A stretch of DNA of 64,000 nucleotides from Eriocheir sinensis (GCF_024679095.1 NC_066518.1:4112610-4176609); one strand, 5' to 3'. Positions 48,952 through 62,744 are shown, counted from the stretch's first letter. A program made the numbers and translations. Notes: generated from the sequence alone by a model not told the origin.

Positions 48952-48960
<9 letters not shown>
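48650..48960. repeat. Polypurine minisatellite-like tract
   Basis: On plus an AGGGGAGGGAAG-type purine run with three recurrences of GAAAGCATGGTAGA(G/T)GAGG or GAAGACATGGTAGAGGAGG at about 50-60 bp spacing. Pro-Ser-Leu frames on minus are artefacts. Confidence 0.85.

Positions 48961-49005
<45 letters not shown>
48955..49005. repeat. (GA)n microsatellite
   Basis: About 25 GA units. Confidence 0.96.
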
Positions 49006-49007
<2 letters not shown>

Positions 49008-49183
49008 TTGATAAGTAAGAAAAAAAAAGACAAGCTGAACAAGATAATAGAGATGAATATGATTGACACTGACAGCAGAACAAAGATCAGCTTATCGACG
49101 GAATGAACATGAAAAAAAGTGAAAAAAAAAAATCCTCTAACATGTTACTTTAATACTTTCTCTCTTTTACGCTTTTACGGACA

Positions 49184-49185
<2 letters not shown>

Positions 49186-49232
<47 letters not shown>

Positions 49233-49293
49233 GTTCCTCGCAAGTAATCTATCTCAACAAACTCCCCCTACCTCTCTCTCTCTCTCTCTCTCT
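49186..49293. repeat. (CA)n and (CT)n
   Basis: (CA)n 49186-49229 and (CT)n 49272-49293. Confidence 0.95.
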
Positions 49294-49387
49294 GGATCCG
49301 CCCTGAGGGGTTAGCCAACTATTAATTATCAAACATTAATTGGGGCAAAACAAATGATGCGTCGTGGCCGGCAAAACGTAATGGGTG

Positions 49388-49497
<110 letters not shown>

Positions 49498-49655
49498 ATA
49501 AATAAAGAGAGAGGGGAGATTGAAGGGGGGGTGTTTAGACAGTAAGAGGGGAGGAAAGGGGAAGGGGTGAGTAAGAGGAGTTGGGTGACAAAGGGGGAGG
49601 TGTGAGGTAAGAAGGGGAGGAAGGGGAGAGAGAGAGGGAAGGAGGGAAGACTATC

Positions 49656-49870
49656 TATGCATGAGCGACTGTGTGTGACTGTGGATGAGTGACTGTGTAT
49701 GTATGTGTGAGTGTATGAGTGACTGGGGAACTATGAATGCATGACTGTTTGGATGAGTTGCTGAATGTATGACTCCTCCGTGAATCAGTGACTGCCTGTA
49801 TGAGTAACTGGCTTAATGAGTGATTGTGTATGTATTAATGCCTGTATATGTAATTATGAGTCCTACCATC
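49656..49870 (+). repeat. Degenerate GTGACTGTATGA repeat
   Basis: Repeated variants of ATGAGTGACTGTGTATG. The initial ATGCATGAGCGACTGTGTGT also occurs at 50939 inside the SINE-like element, suggesting that element seeded the array. Confidence 0.6.
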
Positions 49871-50042
49871 CTTCCTATGTCCGACAGTCTGACAGTCACA
49901 AATTACTCTAGTAAGATAAATATTCTGAACAAGGGAAAGCGCTGAGTGACTAAATGCAATTAACTAAACCTTATCAAAGCGTCACAAATTGTTTAAGTTA
50001 GATGAATATACTCGACAGGTTAAGAGAAGAGTCACGAACAAC

Positions 50043-50087
<45 letters not shown>

Positions 50088-50088
50088 C
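50043..50088. repeat. (AGT)n array
   Basis: Fifteen AGT units. Confidence 0.95.
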
Positions 50089-50180
50089 ATGGTCAGGCAC
50101 TGAAACACGTAAGAAAAATGGTTGCATATATTAGGCTGCAGTAAGGGCGGCCGCATTTATCCTCATTATCATAATTATTA

Positions 50181-50441
<261 letters not shown>

Positions 50442-50926
50442 CCGATGAAGAAAGCGATGAAGTAATGAAAGGTTAGTTTGTTTGCCTCCCATAATGCAGT
50501 GATATAAACATGGAAAGAAAAGGCGGAAAGAAGAAAGAAAGAAGCCGAAGATAATAGCGAGGAGGTAATGTTAGGTTAGTCACGCTTTACTTTAACCGTT
50601 TTTTATAATTCTTCTTTTTTTACTTAATTTCGGGTGGTGTAATCGCCTCGACCATTAACTGTTTTTGGTGAAGACTTTTTTTATGGTGTTTTCTGAGCTT
50701 TTTTCTTGTTTTGTTTTAGTTTCTTAGTTTACAGTTATCTTTTCTTACTTGCTTTTATACTTACTGATCGTCTCCTTCCCATTAAAACCCACCGCGATGT
50801 TACTCTTTTTTCTATCCCCACGTCGGCATTTTCCAGCTAACTCTTCTTTTGACCTTGAGAATTGCAACTTTAAGGAATATTTCTTTATGTTATCCTTCTT
50901 ATAATATGTTTCGAGCGTCAATATCC

Positions 50927-51130
50927 GTGGAGGAGTGGATGCATGAGCGACTGTGTGTAACTACGAATCCATAGGCCAAGGTTCGATCCCAGCCAACCAA
51001 GCGCCTTCCACCCAACTGTTCATCCTCCCTGTGAGACTTTGACAAATGAAACCTGTGGAAACCTGGAGAAGATAAACTGTAGTAAGCTAAATACCACACT
51101 GGCCATGTATCCCGGGGTAATGATGAATCG
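50927..51130 (+). repeat. tRNA-derived SINE
   Basis: GTGGAGGAGTGGATGCATGA is A-box-like, and AGGCCAAGGTTCGATCCCAG contains a perfect B box (GGTTCGATCCC) about 50 bp later. The body continues with CTGTGAGACTTTGACAAATG and ends near the GATGAATCGAATCTATATAA segment. Not a tRNA gene: no acceptor stem pairing. Confidence 0.6.
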
Positions 51131-51340
51131 AATCTATATAAATGAACTGAAGCAAAGTATAAGAAAACAAGTACAGAAAAACTACCTCAGGAATACACGT
51201 CACGCAGTATAACGTCATAGGTCATGGCAAGCAGCAGCAGCGGTTAGGTCACCTCAGTAATGCCGCAGAGGACAAGGAGAAGGGAAAGGCAAGAAGAGGT
51301 AAAGCTGGTTTTAGTGATGGCTTTTTAATAGCTTCTGACG

Positions 51341-51705
<365 letters not shown>

Positions 51706-51810
51706 GTATATTTATAGACACTGCAGTAAAAATGCGGAGGAGGAGGACGATGACGACGACGGCTGAAAAAAAAGTTAAAAATAAATATGAGAAATAAAGG
51801 AAAAGGTTGA

Positions 51811-51812
<2 letters not shown>

Positions 51813-51879
<67 letters not shown>

Positions 51880-51931
51880 ACTGTCAGGATTCAGTGTTTC
51901 CCTATTTTTAAAGTTCTCACAAGCTGTCACC

Positions 51932-51975
<44 letters not shown>

Positions 51976-52165
51976 CGTTTTGGTGAATATCTTCGCTTTT
52001 TTCTGTTTTTTCTTTTGAATACGTCTTTTTCTCTAGTCACGAGCCATCCTCCAGCCTTCCTCCTCCTCCTCCTCCTCCTCCATCTCCAGTTCTCCTTGTC
52101 CTAGTGGCTCTCAGGTATACAAGACGGAGAGAGGTTTGTTGACTCTCTCTCTCTCTCTCTCTCTC
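51813..52165. repeat. (GA)n and (CT)n arrays
   Basis: (GA)n 51813-51880, (CT)n 51935-51971, (CCT)n 52063-52082 and (CT)n 52142-52165. Confidence 0.95.
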
Positions 52166-52383
52166 AACATCTACTTTCCTTTTTATCCTCCATTCTCCTT
52201 TCCACCTCCTCCTCCTCTTCTTCCTCCTCCCTCTCCTAGACCCCCTCCTATTCTCTTCTTTCTTTACCTTTTCAAAATATCAACAAAGAGATACAAGAAA
52301 AGGAGAATAAAGGAACGTAAAGTAAAGGAGGGAAAGGGAAGGAGAAAAGAAATGTTCGTGAGTTTTTTGCAAGAGAGGTCTGT

Positions 52384-52387
<4 letters not shown>

Positions 52388-52430
<43 letters not shown>
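52388..52430. repeat. (CT)n microsatellite
   Basis: About 21 CT units. Confidence 0.95.
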
Positions 52431-52431
<1 letters not shown>

Positions 52432-52869
52432 CTCCACACCTTGTTATTGTTTCAGTCTCCCCTCTAATTTCCGACTGGCGTGTACGTACGTTCGTTTGTT
52501 CCGGCTGGGGGCAGGAACAAATCACTCACACTGGCTGGCAGGGTGATATTTATCCCTCCTCTCCATTCTCAGCCAGCCAAACCAGTAATTGAGACACGCC
52601 ATGAAAAACAATACCTATCTATCTTCAAACTTGTATCAGATGGTACGGGAATACGCAATAACATAAACAACATCGGTTTATCTTTGAACTTTTACCTGTT
52701 CACAAGCATCAGTTGATAAGGGAACAGTTAAAGATTGACGATGTTTTATTACCGACTGGGTGTAAAATGTAGAGCTGAAGCAGGCATATCATTCGTGGAA
52801 CTGATAACAGACTGACGACAAAGCAATGGAGTGGCAACTAAGGAATTGTAGACGTCACAGAAGACAGAG

Positions 52870-53370
52870 AACCATGAGGAGAAATTAAACCAGGACCTTC
52901 ACCGAGTTAGGATGGAATGTATACCAATATCAGACAGAGAGCAAATCAGCGATGAGATGCGGACCTTTTCGAGAGCAGGTTGGAGTACACAAAAATCAGA
53001 CGGAGAACCAAGGGAGAGATGAAATTACAACCATTGCCGGAGAAGGATGAATTAGGCTAAATAAACATGAGACTGAAAACAAGGAAAAGAGAGGTAAATT
53101 AAGAGCTATTTCGGGAGCGGTGAGGAACACAAGAATCAAATAGAACCAGGGAGAAAAATGAAATTATAACCTTTACTGGAGCAGGATGGAGTATATAAAA
53201 ATCAGACTAATAAACAAGAAAAAGAGATATAATGGGAACTATTTCGGGGGTAGTATACGGGACACGCAAGACTCAGACAAGGAACCAGGAAGGAAAATGA
53301 AAAAAATATATAACCTTTGCCGGAGGAGATTGGAGTACCCTAACAGTAAGCAGAGATACGAGTTTTAAGG
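52870..53370 (+). repeat. About 65-75-bp minisatellite (family M)
   Basis: Roughly seven diverged units containing AACCAGGGAGAAAAATGAAA, ACCTTTGCCGGAG-AGGATGG and AGTACACxAAAATCAGAC. The same unit builds the array at 60690-61060. Confidence 0.75.
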
Positions 53371-53450
53371 ATCTGCTTTTATCCTGCAGTGGAATGATAA
53401 ATGCTGATAGTGATAATGGCGTTGTTGCTACTACTTATGATAATGATGAT

Positions 53451-53451
53451 A

Positions 53452-53513
<62 letters not shown>

Positions 53514-53579
53514 ATATTTACGAGGGAGGAAAACTTGGAAGGTGAGAGACGGAAGTGACGTAACATGACTTAATTGGCT

Positions 53580-53658
<79 letters not shown>
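53451..53658. repeat. (GT)n(GA)n and (CA)n
   Basis: (GT)n 53452-53470 continuing as (GA)n to 53511, then (CA)n 53585-53658. Confidence 0.96.
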
Positions 53659-53659
<1 letters not shown>

Positions 53660-53713
53660 CGTTAGTAACCAGTAGGTAATTCCTGAGTGATAAGGATAAA
53701 GTATTAGAGAACA

Positions 53714-53840
53714 ATGAGGAAGAGGAGGAAGAGGAGGAGGAGGAGAAAAAGGAAGAGAAAGAGGCGGAGGAGCAAAGTAGTAGTAGTAGTAGTAGTAGTA
53801 GTAGAAGTAGTAGTAGTAGTAGTAGTAAAAGTAGTATTTC
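53714..53840. repeat. (GGA)n-rich and (AGT)n arrays
   Basis: GAGGAAGAGGAGG purine run then AGT units 53774-53830. Confidence 0.9.
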
Positions 53841-53964
53841 TAACTACCATACTATTGCTTAACTTTTTTTTATATATTTTTCACAATTTCTCATATTTTG
53901 CTAAATCAGCTTCTTCGAGGATATTCACTTTATACCAACTCCAGCAACTATTTTTCCCCTTCAA

Positions 53965-54549
<585 letters not shown>

Positions 54550-54638
54550 ATCCACACAAACACACGCCCCTTCCGGTCCATTGCAGCATGAAGGGGAGGC
54601 AGTTGAAATTACCTCTATTTTTTTGCTAAATTAAACAC

Positions 54639-54774
<136 letters not shown>

Positions 54775-54889
54775 ATATAACAGATAATTACACATCAGGA
54801 AGTTCTAATAAATATAAACTGAGGAAACTATTCGAAGGAGAATTTGCTAATGAAGAAGATAATGATGATGATGATGGCGATGAAGGAAC

Positions 54890-55240
54890 ACGAGAAAGAG
54901 GAGGAAGAGGAAGAGGAGGAGGAGGAGGAGGAGGAGGAGGAGGAGGGGGAGGAGCATTATGAGGAAGCAAGTTACAATGGAGATGACGATGAAATGAAAA
55001 CGCAGAAGAGGAGGAGGAGGTGCAGGAGGAGCAGGAAGAGAAGGAGAAGGAGGAAGAGCAGGAGGAGGAAGAAGAGAGAGAGAGAGAGTGAGAAGGAGGA
55101 AGATTATGTAGAAGAAGAAGCATGAGAAGGATTAAAAGGCAGAACTTGATGAAGATGAGACAAAGAGAACAAAGAGGAGAAGTAAGAGGAAGAGGAAGAG
55201 GAGAAGAAGAAGGAAGATTAGGAAGAAAATAATAAATAAA
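54890..55240. repeat. GGA/GAA purine-rich tract
   Basis: AGGAGGAGGAGG and GAAGAGGAAGAG-type repeats on plus. Poly-Glu frames are artefacts of the bias. Confidence 0.85.
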
Positions 55241-55316
55241 GGAAGTAAACAAGACAACCAAAACCAGTTCATTAGCCTTGAGTACATTAAACGGTTGCTC
55301 TTCACACTTCACGCGC

Positions 55317-55317
<1 letters not shown>

Positions 55318-55376
<59 letters not shown>

Positions 55377-55411
55377 GCACACACGAAAAAAAATACAAAC
55401 ACACACACAAA

Positions 55412-55460
<49 letters not shown>

Positions 55461-55472
55461 ACACACACACAA
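55318..55472. repeat. Interrupted (CA)n array
   Basis: CA units with an internal AAGCACACACGAAAAAAAAT interruption. Confidence 0.96.
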
Positions 55473-55519
55473 ATCAAACTTTTTGGTATATAATTATCCT
55501 GTTATCAACTTGACTGCGT

Positions 55520-55673
55520 GGTTGACTGACTGACTAACTGCCTGACAGATTGACAGATTGAGTGGCTGACTGATTGCCTGATTGCATAACTGACTGGCTA
55601 ACTGACTTGTTGACTGACTGGGTGGATGGCTGACAATGACTGACTGACTGACTGTATACTGATTGAGTAACTG

Positions 55674-55675
<2 letters not shown>
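55520..55675. repeat. Degenerate (TGAC)n repeat
   Basis: GACTGACTGACTAACTGCC-type tetranucleotide units with many substitutions, leading directly into the next (GA)n. Confidence 0.85.
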
Positions 55676-55757
<82 letters not shown>

Positions 55758-55902
55758 ACAGGGCCGGGATAAACAACTTCCTGATTAACCCATCAAGTAT
55801 GGTTTTCTCATTTTCTGTTGCCGCAGTGGAGGGCAGGCTGTTACTTTTTGTCCTGGAGCTAAATTAGGGAAAGAAATTACCCTAGTGCGTATGATGACAT
55901 GG

Positions 55903-55949
<47 letters not shown>

Positions 55950-56047
55950 CGTGTCATACCAACACACACACACACACACACACACACAGTCACACACACA
56001 CACATTAGAGATAAGGTTAAGATTATTTTTCTCTCTCTCTCTCTCTC
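55676..56047. repeat. (GA)n, (GT)n and (CA)n cluster
   Basis: (GA)n 55676-55754, then after a 150-bp unique segment (GT)n 55907-55947, (CA)n 55961-56004 and (CT)n 56031-56047. The GT and CA halves are complementary around GAGCGTGTCATACCAA. Confidence 0.96.
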
Positions 56048-56219
56048 ATTCCCTCTATTCACTTATCTCCTTCTCTTCCCTTCTTTATCTCTTCCTCCTT
56101 TCCTCCCCTGCTGTTCTTTTAATATCGTGTAATTTCTTATCTATTCTCTCTCCTCCTTCCCTTCTTCCCCTTGAGTTATGTTGAGCTGCTAAGGAAGGGG
56201 AGACAGGGGATGAGAAAGA

Positions 56220-57850
56220 TTACAATCCCTTCTCCCCTTCCTCCTCATGCTCCTCCTCCTCCTCCTTTTCCCTTTACCTTCTTCTCCACCTCCTCCTCCT
56301 CCTCTGTCCTCTAAATATATACTCCCACGTTTGTTTGACCTTTCTTTTATATTTGGATTGTTTTCGTTTCTTTCGCCGCAATGTTATCCGTCCCACTACG
56401 ACCCCAAACCACCGCTCTCACCGCCATTACCGCAAACACCACAGACTTACCCTCCGCCTCCTCCTCCTCCTCCTCCTCCTCTTCCTCTTCCTACTCCTCC
56501 CTCACTTCCTCCTCCTCTTTCTTCACCTCCTCCTTTTCCTGCTTTTGCTTTTCTTCTTGTTTTTCTTTGTTCTTGTTTTCCTCGTTCATGTTTTGTCCTT
56601 GTTCTTCTTTTATACTTTTTCCTTGTTTTGTTTTTTCCTTGTTCTAATTTTGTTCTTGTTATTGTTTTTCCTTGTTTTTGTTCTTCCTAGTTATTTTTTT
56701 CTTTGTTTTTGTTTTGTTCTTGTTCTTGTTTTGTCTTTGTTCTTGTTTTTCCTTGTTCTTGTTTTTCCTTGTTCTTGTTTTTCCTTGTTCATATTTTCCT
56801 AGTTATTGTTTTCCTTGTTCTTGTTTTCCCTTGTTCGTGTTTTTCCTTGTCCTTGTTCTCCTTTGTTCTTGTTTTTCCTTGTTCTTGTTTTTCCTAGTTA
56901 TTTTTTTTACTTTGTCTTGTTCTTCCTTGTTCTTGTTCTTCCTCGATTCATTCTTCCTTGTTTTTTTCCTTATTCTTCCTTTATTCTAGTTCTTGTTCTT
57001 CTTATTCTTCCTCCTCTTCTCATCCTCTTTTCACTCTTCTCCACTTCCTCCATCCTTCCACTCCTTCACTCTGCCATTCCCCTTCCCCTCTACAAACTTA
57101 ACTCTCATTCCCTCTACTCATCCATCTCTCCTTCCCTCTAATCACCTATCCCTCCCTCCTCCCTTCTACTTTTCCATTATTTCTTCCCTTTCACTCATTC
57201 ATTTCTCCTCTTCTACATTCCTCCACCCTTCCTTTTTCCTACTATTGCATTCCTTCTTTCCTTCGATCATAAATCCTTCATTGCCTATACTCCTTCATCC
57301 CTCCTTCCCTACACTCCATCCTTCCTCCTTCTCTTTATTTATCCATCATTCCTTCATTCTACTTTGGCATTTTTCTTTCCTTCAATCATCAATCCCTTCT
57401 TTCCTCTACTCATCCATTTCTCCTTCCTTCTAATCAACTATACTTCCTTCCCTTTCACTCATTCATTCCTCTTCTTCTACACTCCTCCACCCTTCCTTTT
57501 TCCTACCTTTGCATTCATTCCTTCTTCAACTCATCTATCTTTCTTTCTATACGCTCAGCTATCCCTTTTTAACTACACTCATCCATCACTCCTATCTACT
57601 TTTGCATTCTTTCTTTTCTTCAATCATCAGTCCCTCCTTCCCTATACTCCTTCATCCCTCTTTTCTACGTTCTTTCTTTCCGTCAATCATCAGTCCCTCC
57701 TTCCCCATACTCCTTCATCCCTCTTTTCTACATTCTTTCTTTCCTTCAATCATCAGTCCCTCCTTTCCTACACTCCTCCTTCCCTCCTTCTTTCTACTTT
57801 TGCACTCCTTCTTTCCCCCCCTCTTTAATCCATTTCCTCCCGTCCTCTGT
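56220..57850. repeat. 1.6-kb polypyrimidine tract with two minisatellites
   Basis: Almost entirely C/T with occasional A on plus. 56640-56990 has a 15-16-bp unit TTGTTCTTGTTTTTCC repeated about 20 times with variation. 57240-57800 has a unit of about 75 bp including CTTTCTTTCCTTCAATCATC and ATACTCCTTCATCCCTC; the last three copies near 57610, 57675 and 57735 are the most similar. Frames of over 100 codons here encode only Phe/Leu/Ser/Pro. Confidence 0.88.
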
Positions 57851-58252
57851 AATTTAAAACTAGGTCAGAGCGCGCCGCAATGGGGACAAGCGTGATAAAG
57901 TCAAGGTTAAGGAGGCAGGTAAAATATGTCCTTCAAATTACCTGGCGGATGAATGGAATTAATTAATCAGTGCTCCAGTTAGCGATGATATGATTTAAAG
58001 TTCCAAATTGAGATTAAAAAAATTCAAGGATGGGAAAGGCAGATGGTGAACAGCTGGTTATCAAGAGTTGCCATGTGAAGGCTGACTGGCTTCTTGTAGT
58101 CTCCTTATATCCTTGTGTATACTTAAAAGGAATTATTACGGGCTCTTCAGCATGCTTGGAATGACTTATTAAGACACCTAAATCAATAGAAAAATATCTA
58201 GATAATCGTTTTTAAAAAGAATCCCTAAAACAAGGCAGTGCATCCTCTGAGG

Positions 58253-58682
58253 CATGTGTTCTCAACCAGAGGGAAATACCCCCAGAGGGAATTTCATGGT
58301 TTCAGGGGTGAATTTAGATCCCAGATTGGCAGACTCAAACACTTTGAATATTGGTCTTTTCATTGCCTTTAAGTTCCCCGGGGCGGCACAAAACGCAAAA
58401 CGGTTACCTGCTGCAGCAACATATTGGACTACGCATTACAAGCCCCTGGGCCTTACGGTTCAAAATAGCTTACTCATAGACAGGGCTGCCAGGAGGCCTA
58501 GGCCTCCTGTAACAAGTACAACCCCCCTCCCCCCTCGGAAAAGTGACGCCGCTCCTTCAGAGGCATGAGTCATATAGGTGTGACTCATGCTTCTGAGTCA
58601 GACAATCTTGAAAAAAGGGAAATGGCATTATGACATAATAGCGAAAAGGGCGCATTGGGCAAAGAAGGTTGAGAACCACTGT
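58253..58682 (+). mobile_element. hAT-like MITE, copy 1
   Basis: It begins CATGTGTTCTCAACC and ends GGTTGAGAACCACTG. The right end in reverse complement is CAGTGGTTCTCAACC, a terminus shared with several hAT families known from other animals. The interior contains CCCAGATTGGCAGACTCA and GGGGCGGCACAAAACGCA. No clear 8-bp duplication flanks it. Confidence 0.65.
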
Positions 58683-58689
58683 TTTAAGT

Positions 58690-59050
58690 TTTTCATGGGT
58701 GTGTATATCCACTATTTATAAATATAACCTTATATACTACGAGGATGTGTGTGTAGCACATTTTCAAACAAAACAATAAGGGATGTTAAATCTAAAACAA
58801 GACATGCGTACCGATAGAATAACTTAAACGAGGCATTGCGACCCCGTAGACTTTTGAGGATTATCTTGTGTTGGTCAATTTTTTCTTGAATTCGACCCAG
58901 TTTATTGCCTTCCCTGTCATTCTTGGAGCCTCTTGATAACTATAAGAGCTGTGTGCCTCCCGGCGTCTGGTATTTACTTATCTGTTTGTGAAGAAGTGGC
59001 TATCCAGTGGGACATTCTACTGTGGAGCGACCGATCTCTATAACCCATCA
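58690..59050. other. Spacer between two hAT-like copies, no gene
   Basis: No coding or repeat signal recognised. Confidence 0.4.
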
Positions 59051-59052
59051 CA

Positions 59053-59455
59053 GCAGGGGTTTTCAACCAGGGGGGAACTGGCTCTCATGGGTGAATTTCA
59101 TGGTTTCTGGGGGATAATTTGGAACCCAGATTGGCAGACTCAGACACTTGGAATATTGACCTTTTTATTGCCCTCGAGCTCCCCAGGGCGGCACAAAACG
59201 CAGCAAGTACTGGTTGCCTGCTGCAGCAGCCTGCTGGACCGCAAGCTACTGAACCATAAGGTTGAAATATCTTACCCGTAGACAGGGCAGCCACACTTAC
59301 GCTTTCCCTAGGCCTACTGAAACGACTACTCACTCCCCCCCCCCCCCCCCAACCCCGGCCAAGTGACGCCGCTCCATCCCCTCCCGCGGGTGGTGTGGGG
59401 GGGGGGGTGACTCATGCTTCTGAGTCAGACAATCTTGAAAAGGGGGCCAAAAGAG
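59053..59455 (+). mobile_element. hAT-like MITE, copy 2, 3'-truncated
   Basis: It begins CAGCAGGGGTTTTCAACCAG and follows copy 1 in the same orientation through CCCAGATTGGCAGACTCA, GGGCGGCACAAAACGCA and GACTCATGCTTCTGAGTCAG. The expected GGTTGAGAACCACTG end is replaced by unrelated sequence near the start of a CAA/CTA array. Confidence 0.6.
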
Positions 59456-59477
59456 GATGAAAAACAGTGCGGTACAG

Positions 59478-59825
<348 letters not shown>

Positions 59826-59879
59826 TACTTCAAGCCGTGACAGAACATCAATAAGGGATAGAAAAAGGGCCATCATGAA

Positions 59880-60010
59880 CTCTTCTTTTTCTTTCTTTAT
59901 TTTCTTGTTTTTTTTCTTTTTTTTTCTTCTTCTACTTCTTCTTTTCTTTTTCTTCTTCTTCTTCTTCTTCTTTTTCTTCTTCTTCTTTTTCTTCTTCTTC
60001 TTTTTCGTAA
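59880..60010. repeat. (TTC)n-rich tract
   Basis: TTC triplets with T-run interruptions. Confidence 0.92.
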
Positions 60011-60209
60011 TTTAATAATTTTTCATGCTCTATCCTTCTTCCTTATCTTTTTTACCACCTCCTTTCTCACCCCTCCTTCCTCCTCCTCTATTTTCCACCT
60101 TGTTATCTAACGTAATAATTCATTCCACTATCTCGCGGCGTCTTGCAATCATTTACTCACAAACAGCTAACGAGAGAGTCCTTCTTATGTAATCCTCCTC
60201 CTACGCTTC

Positions 60210-60224
60210 CTACTACTACCACAA

Positions 60225-60270
<46 letters not shown>

Positions 60271-60272
60271 CT
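60210..60272. repeat. (CTA)n array
   Basis: Imperfect to perfect CTA units. Confidence 0.93.
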
Positions 60273-60689
60273 CCACACCTACATTTCTCTTACCTTTAAC
60301 ACTACTTTTACATTTACTTTTATTCCAATTTGCATTTCCACTTTCACTCATAATTTTACTTCTCTTTTTTCTCCTATTTTCCTTCCTATCGCCACCTTAC
60401 CTTTAAGCTCCCCGTAAAGGTGTGTGTACAGGTGGGTGTGGGCTGTGGTCTGTCCTTGAGGTGTACCTGCGTGTTGTTCCTGCGTGTGAAAAGACGTCAA
60501 TTAAAGGTTCAAGGATAACACTTGTAGACTCCTCTCTCTTCCCCCTCACCTTCCACTTCTGTGCCTGTCCGCTGCCTCTTGCTGTGTTAGTGTCAATATG
60601 TCTTGGTAAATTACGTAAGAGCGTCTTTTTAAAGGAGTAACTGTGTGGCAAGACAGAAATTGTTTAGGAGATTTATAAGTCGGCAGAGT

Positions 60690-61060
60690 AGCAAGACAAG
60701 GCATGAATTTAGAACCTTTGCCGCTGTAGGATTCAGCACACTAACACAAGACACAGAACCAGGTGAGAAGATGAAAATAGAACCCTGGCCGGTATAGGAT
60801 GGGACACACTAACATCAGACACCAAACCAGAAGGAAACATAACAGGACCTTTGCCGGAGTAGGATGGAACGCACTAAAATCAGACACAGAACCAGGTGGT
60901 GTGATGAAACCAGAACCTTTACCGGAGTAGGATGGAGAACACTAACACCAGACACGGACCAGGTGGTGTTATGGAATTAGAACTTTCGCTGAACTAGAAT
61001 GCAGCACACTAATACAAGACACAGAAACAGGAGGTATGTTAATATTAGAACCTTTACTGA
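60690..61060 (+). repeat. About 66-bp minisatellite (family M)
   Basis: Five to six units with AGACACAGAACCAGGTGG, GAACCTTTxCCGGAGTAGG and ATGGAxCACACTAACATCAG. Sequence and order match the array at 52870-53370, about 7.5 kb away. Confidence 0.8.
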
Positions 61061-61520
61061 AATTAGTGATGATGACGGCGCTAGTGGTGGTGGTGGTGGT
61101 AGTAGCGGTAGTAGCAATAGTAGTAGTAGTAGTAGTAGTAAAAAAAACAAGCAGTTGGAGAAATGAAGTCAACCTCTGCAAAAAATGTGTTACGAAGGAG
61201 AAATTCAGGAAGGAGAAAAAATGCATAAGGAAAATGAAGAAAGGTGGATATGCAGTAAGAAGATATGTATGGAGGAAGAGGAGAAAACAGAATGAAAGAG
61301 GGAAGGAAGAGGAGACAGAGACATAGAGAGAAGGAGATAATACGGTAAAAAAACATTGAGAAAAAATAAGACAAGGGTACAAGTAAAACAGTTTTGTTGC
61401 TGGGAGATTAAACAAGAGGGAGAAAGATGGATAAAATAAAAAAAGGAGCAAACAATAGAGGGAAAGAGGGAAGAGGTGCAGCAGAAAGGAAACGAGGGAG
61501 TAAGGAAAAAAAATATAAAA

Positions 61521-62260
61521 ACTAGGGCAGGGGCGCGCGTTAAATGGTAATTCAGAGGCAGATATACGAGAACGAGAAAGATAAGGAGGAAGAGGAGGAG
61601 GGAACATACGAGAAGGGGGAATAAACCTACATTAAAGAGAGGGGAGGAGGGAGTAAGTGAAAATCGATGAAAACTAGGGAAGGGGCGCAAGTTAAGATTG
61701 TAATTTAAAGGGAGATATACAAGAGGGAGAGAGATATGGAGGCAGATGAGGAGGGAACAGGCGGGAAGGTGGAACAAACTTAAAATAGACAGACGGAAAG
61801 AGAAAGAAAGGGAAAATCATTGAAAACTAGGGCAGGGGCGCAAGTTAAGATTGTAATTTAAAGGGAGATATAAAAGAGGGAGAATGATATGGAGGCAGAA
61901 GAGGAGGGAACAGACGGGAAGGTGGAACAAACTTAAAATAGACAGACGGAAAGAGAAAGAAAGGGAAAATCATTGAAGACTAAGGCAGGAGCACACGTTA
62001 AGGTTGTAATCTAAAGAAACACATTGGAGAAAGCTAAGGAGGAGAAGGAAGGAACAGACTGGGAAACGGAACAAACACACAAGAAATAGAAGGGAAGAGG
62101 GAGAAAGGGAAAATCAATGAAGACTAGGGGAGGGAAGGAAGTGAAGATTGAAATTTAAAGAGAGGTATACGAGTACAAGAAGGAGAACGGAAAGGAGGAA
62201 TAGGAGGAAGAGGGAACGGGTGGGGAAAGGGAATGTAGGTCCTTACTGCCGGAACGAGAG
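61521..62260 (+). repeat. About 152-bp tandem repeat, five copies
   Basis: ACTAGGGCAGGGGCG-like starts at 61521, 61673, 61826, 61979 and 62123 (spacing 152, 153, 153, 144). Each unit contains AAGTTAAGATTGTAATTTAA, GAGATATA, GAGGAGGGAACAG and GGGAAAATCA. Central copies are nearly identical; outer ones are diverged. Confidence 0.92.
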
Positions 62261-62469
62261 TAAGAGAACAGCAATAGAGGGTAATAATAACAATGGGAAG
62301 GGCGGGACTCGTAGGGCTCAATATAGTAAAGGCTTAGGACGGGTGTGGACGGTTATTAATTAAAGGAAGAGTCGATACAGATAATGAATGAACTGCCCTC
62401 AGGAGACCCCCTTATCATAACGCCCATGGACGCTATAAAGAGGTTCACCTTTACTACTAGGATGATGAT

Positions 62470-62545
62470 TACGACTATTACTACTGCTACTACTACTACT
62501 ACTACTACTACTACCAGTACCACCACCACCACCACCACCATTTAC
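62470..62545. repeat. (CTA)n and (CAC)n arrays
   Basis: CTA units to 62515 then CAC units to about 62541. Confidence 0.92.
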
Positions 62546-62744
62546 TCTCACCCAAATTCACTACCTCAACCACTCCCTCCCCTCACCCCCCCAACCACCA
62601 CCACCACCACTGCGCACCTTCTATTCTCGCCGCAGCTCACTAGTTTTAGCACCACTGGACCAGAGGTTACATGGTGCCTCTTTCGTTCTGGTTCCAGTGG
62701 TGGTGGTGACGGTGGTGCGGTGGTGATATTATGGACTTTTTTAT

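Noticed and set aside
54788..55477. 229-codon minus-strand frame
   Set aside because: It consists of CA-repeat (Val-Cys), purine-tract (Ser/Pro) and spacer translations; the low complexity explains its length.
56247..57895. Several frames over 100 codons rich in Phe, Leu, Ser and Pro
   Set aside because: They arise from the polypyrimidine strand bias, overlap one another in all three frames and show no domain or splice signals.
60969..61777. Minus-strand frames of 190-212 codons
   Set aside because: They lie across a minisatellite, an (AGT)n and the 152-bp tandem repeat; the length is due to purine-only plus-strand sequence.
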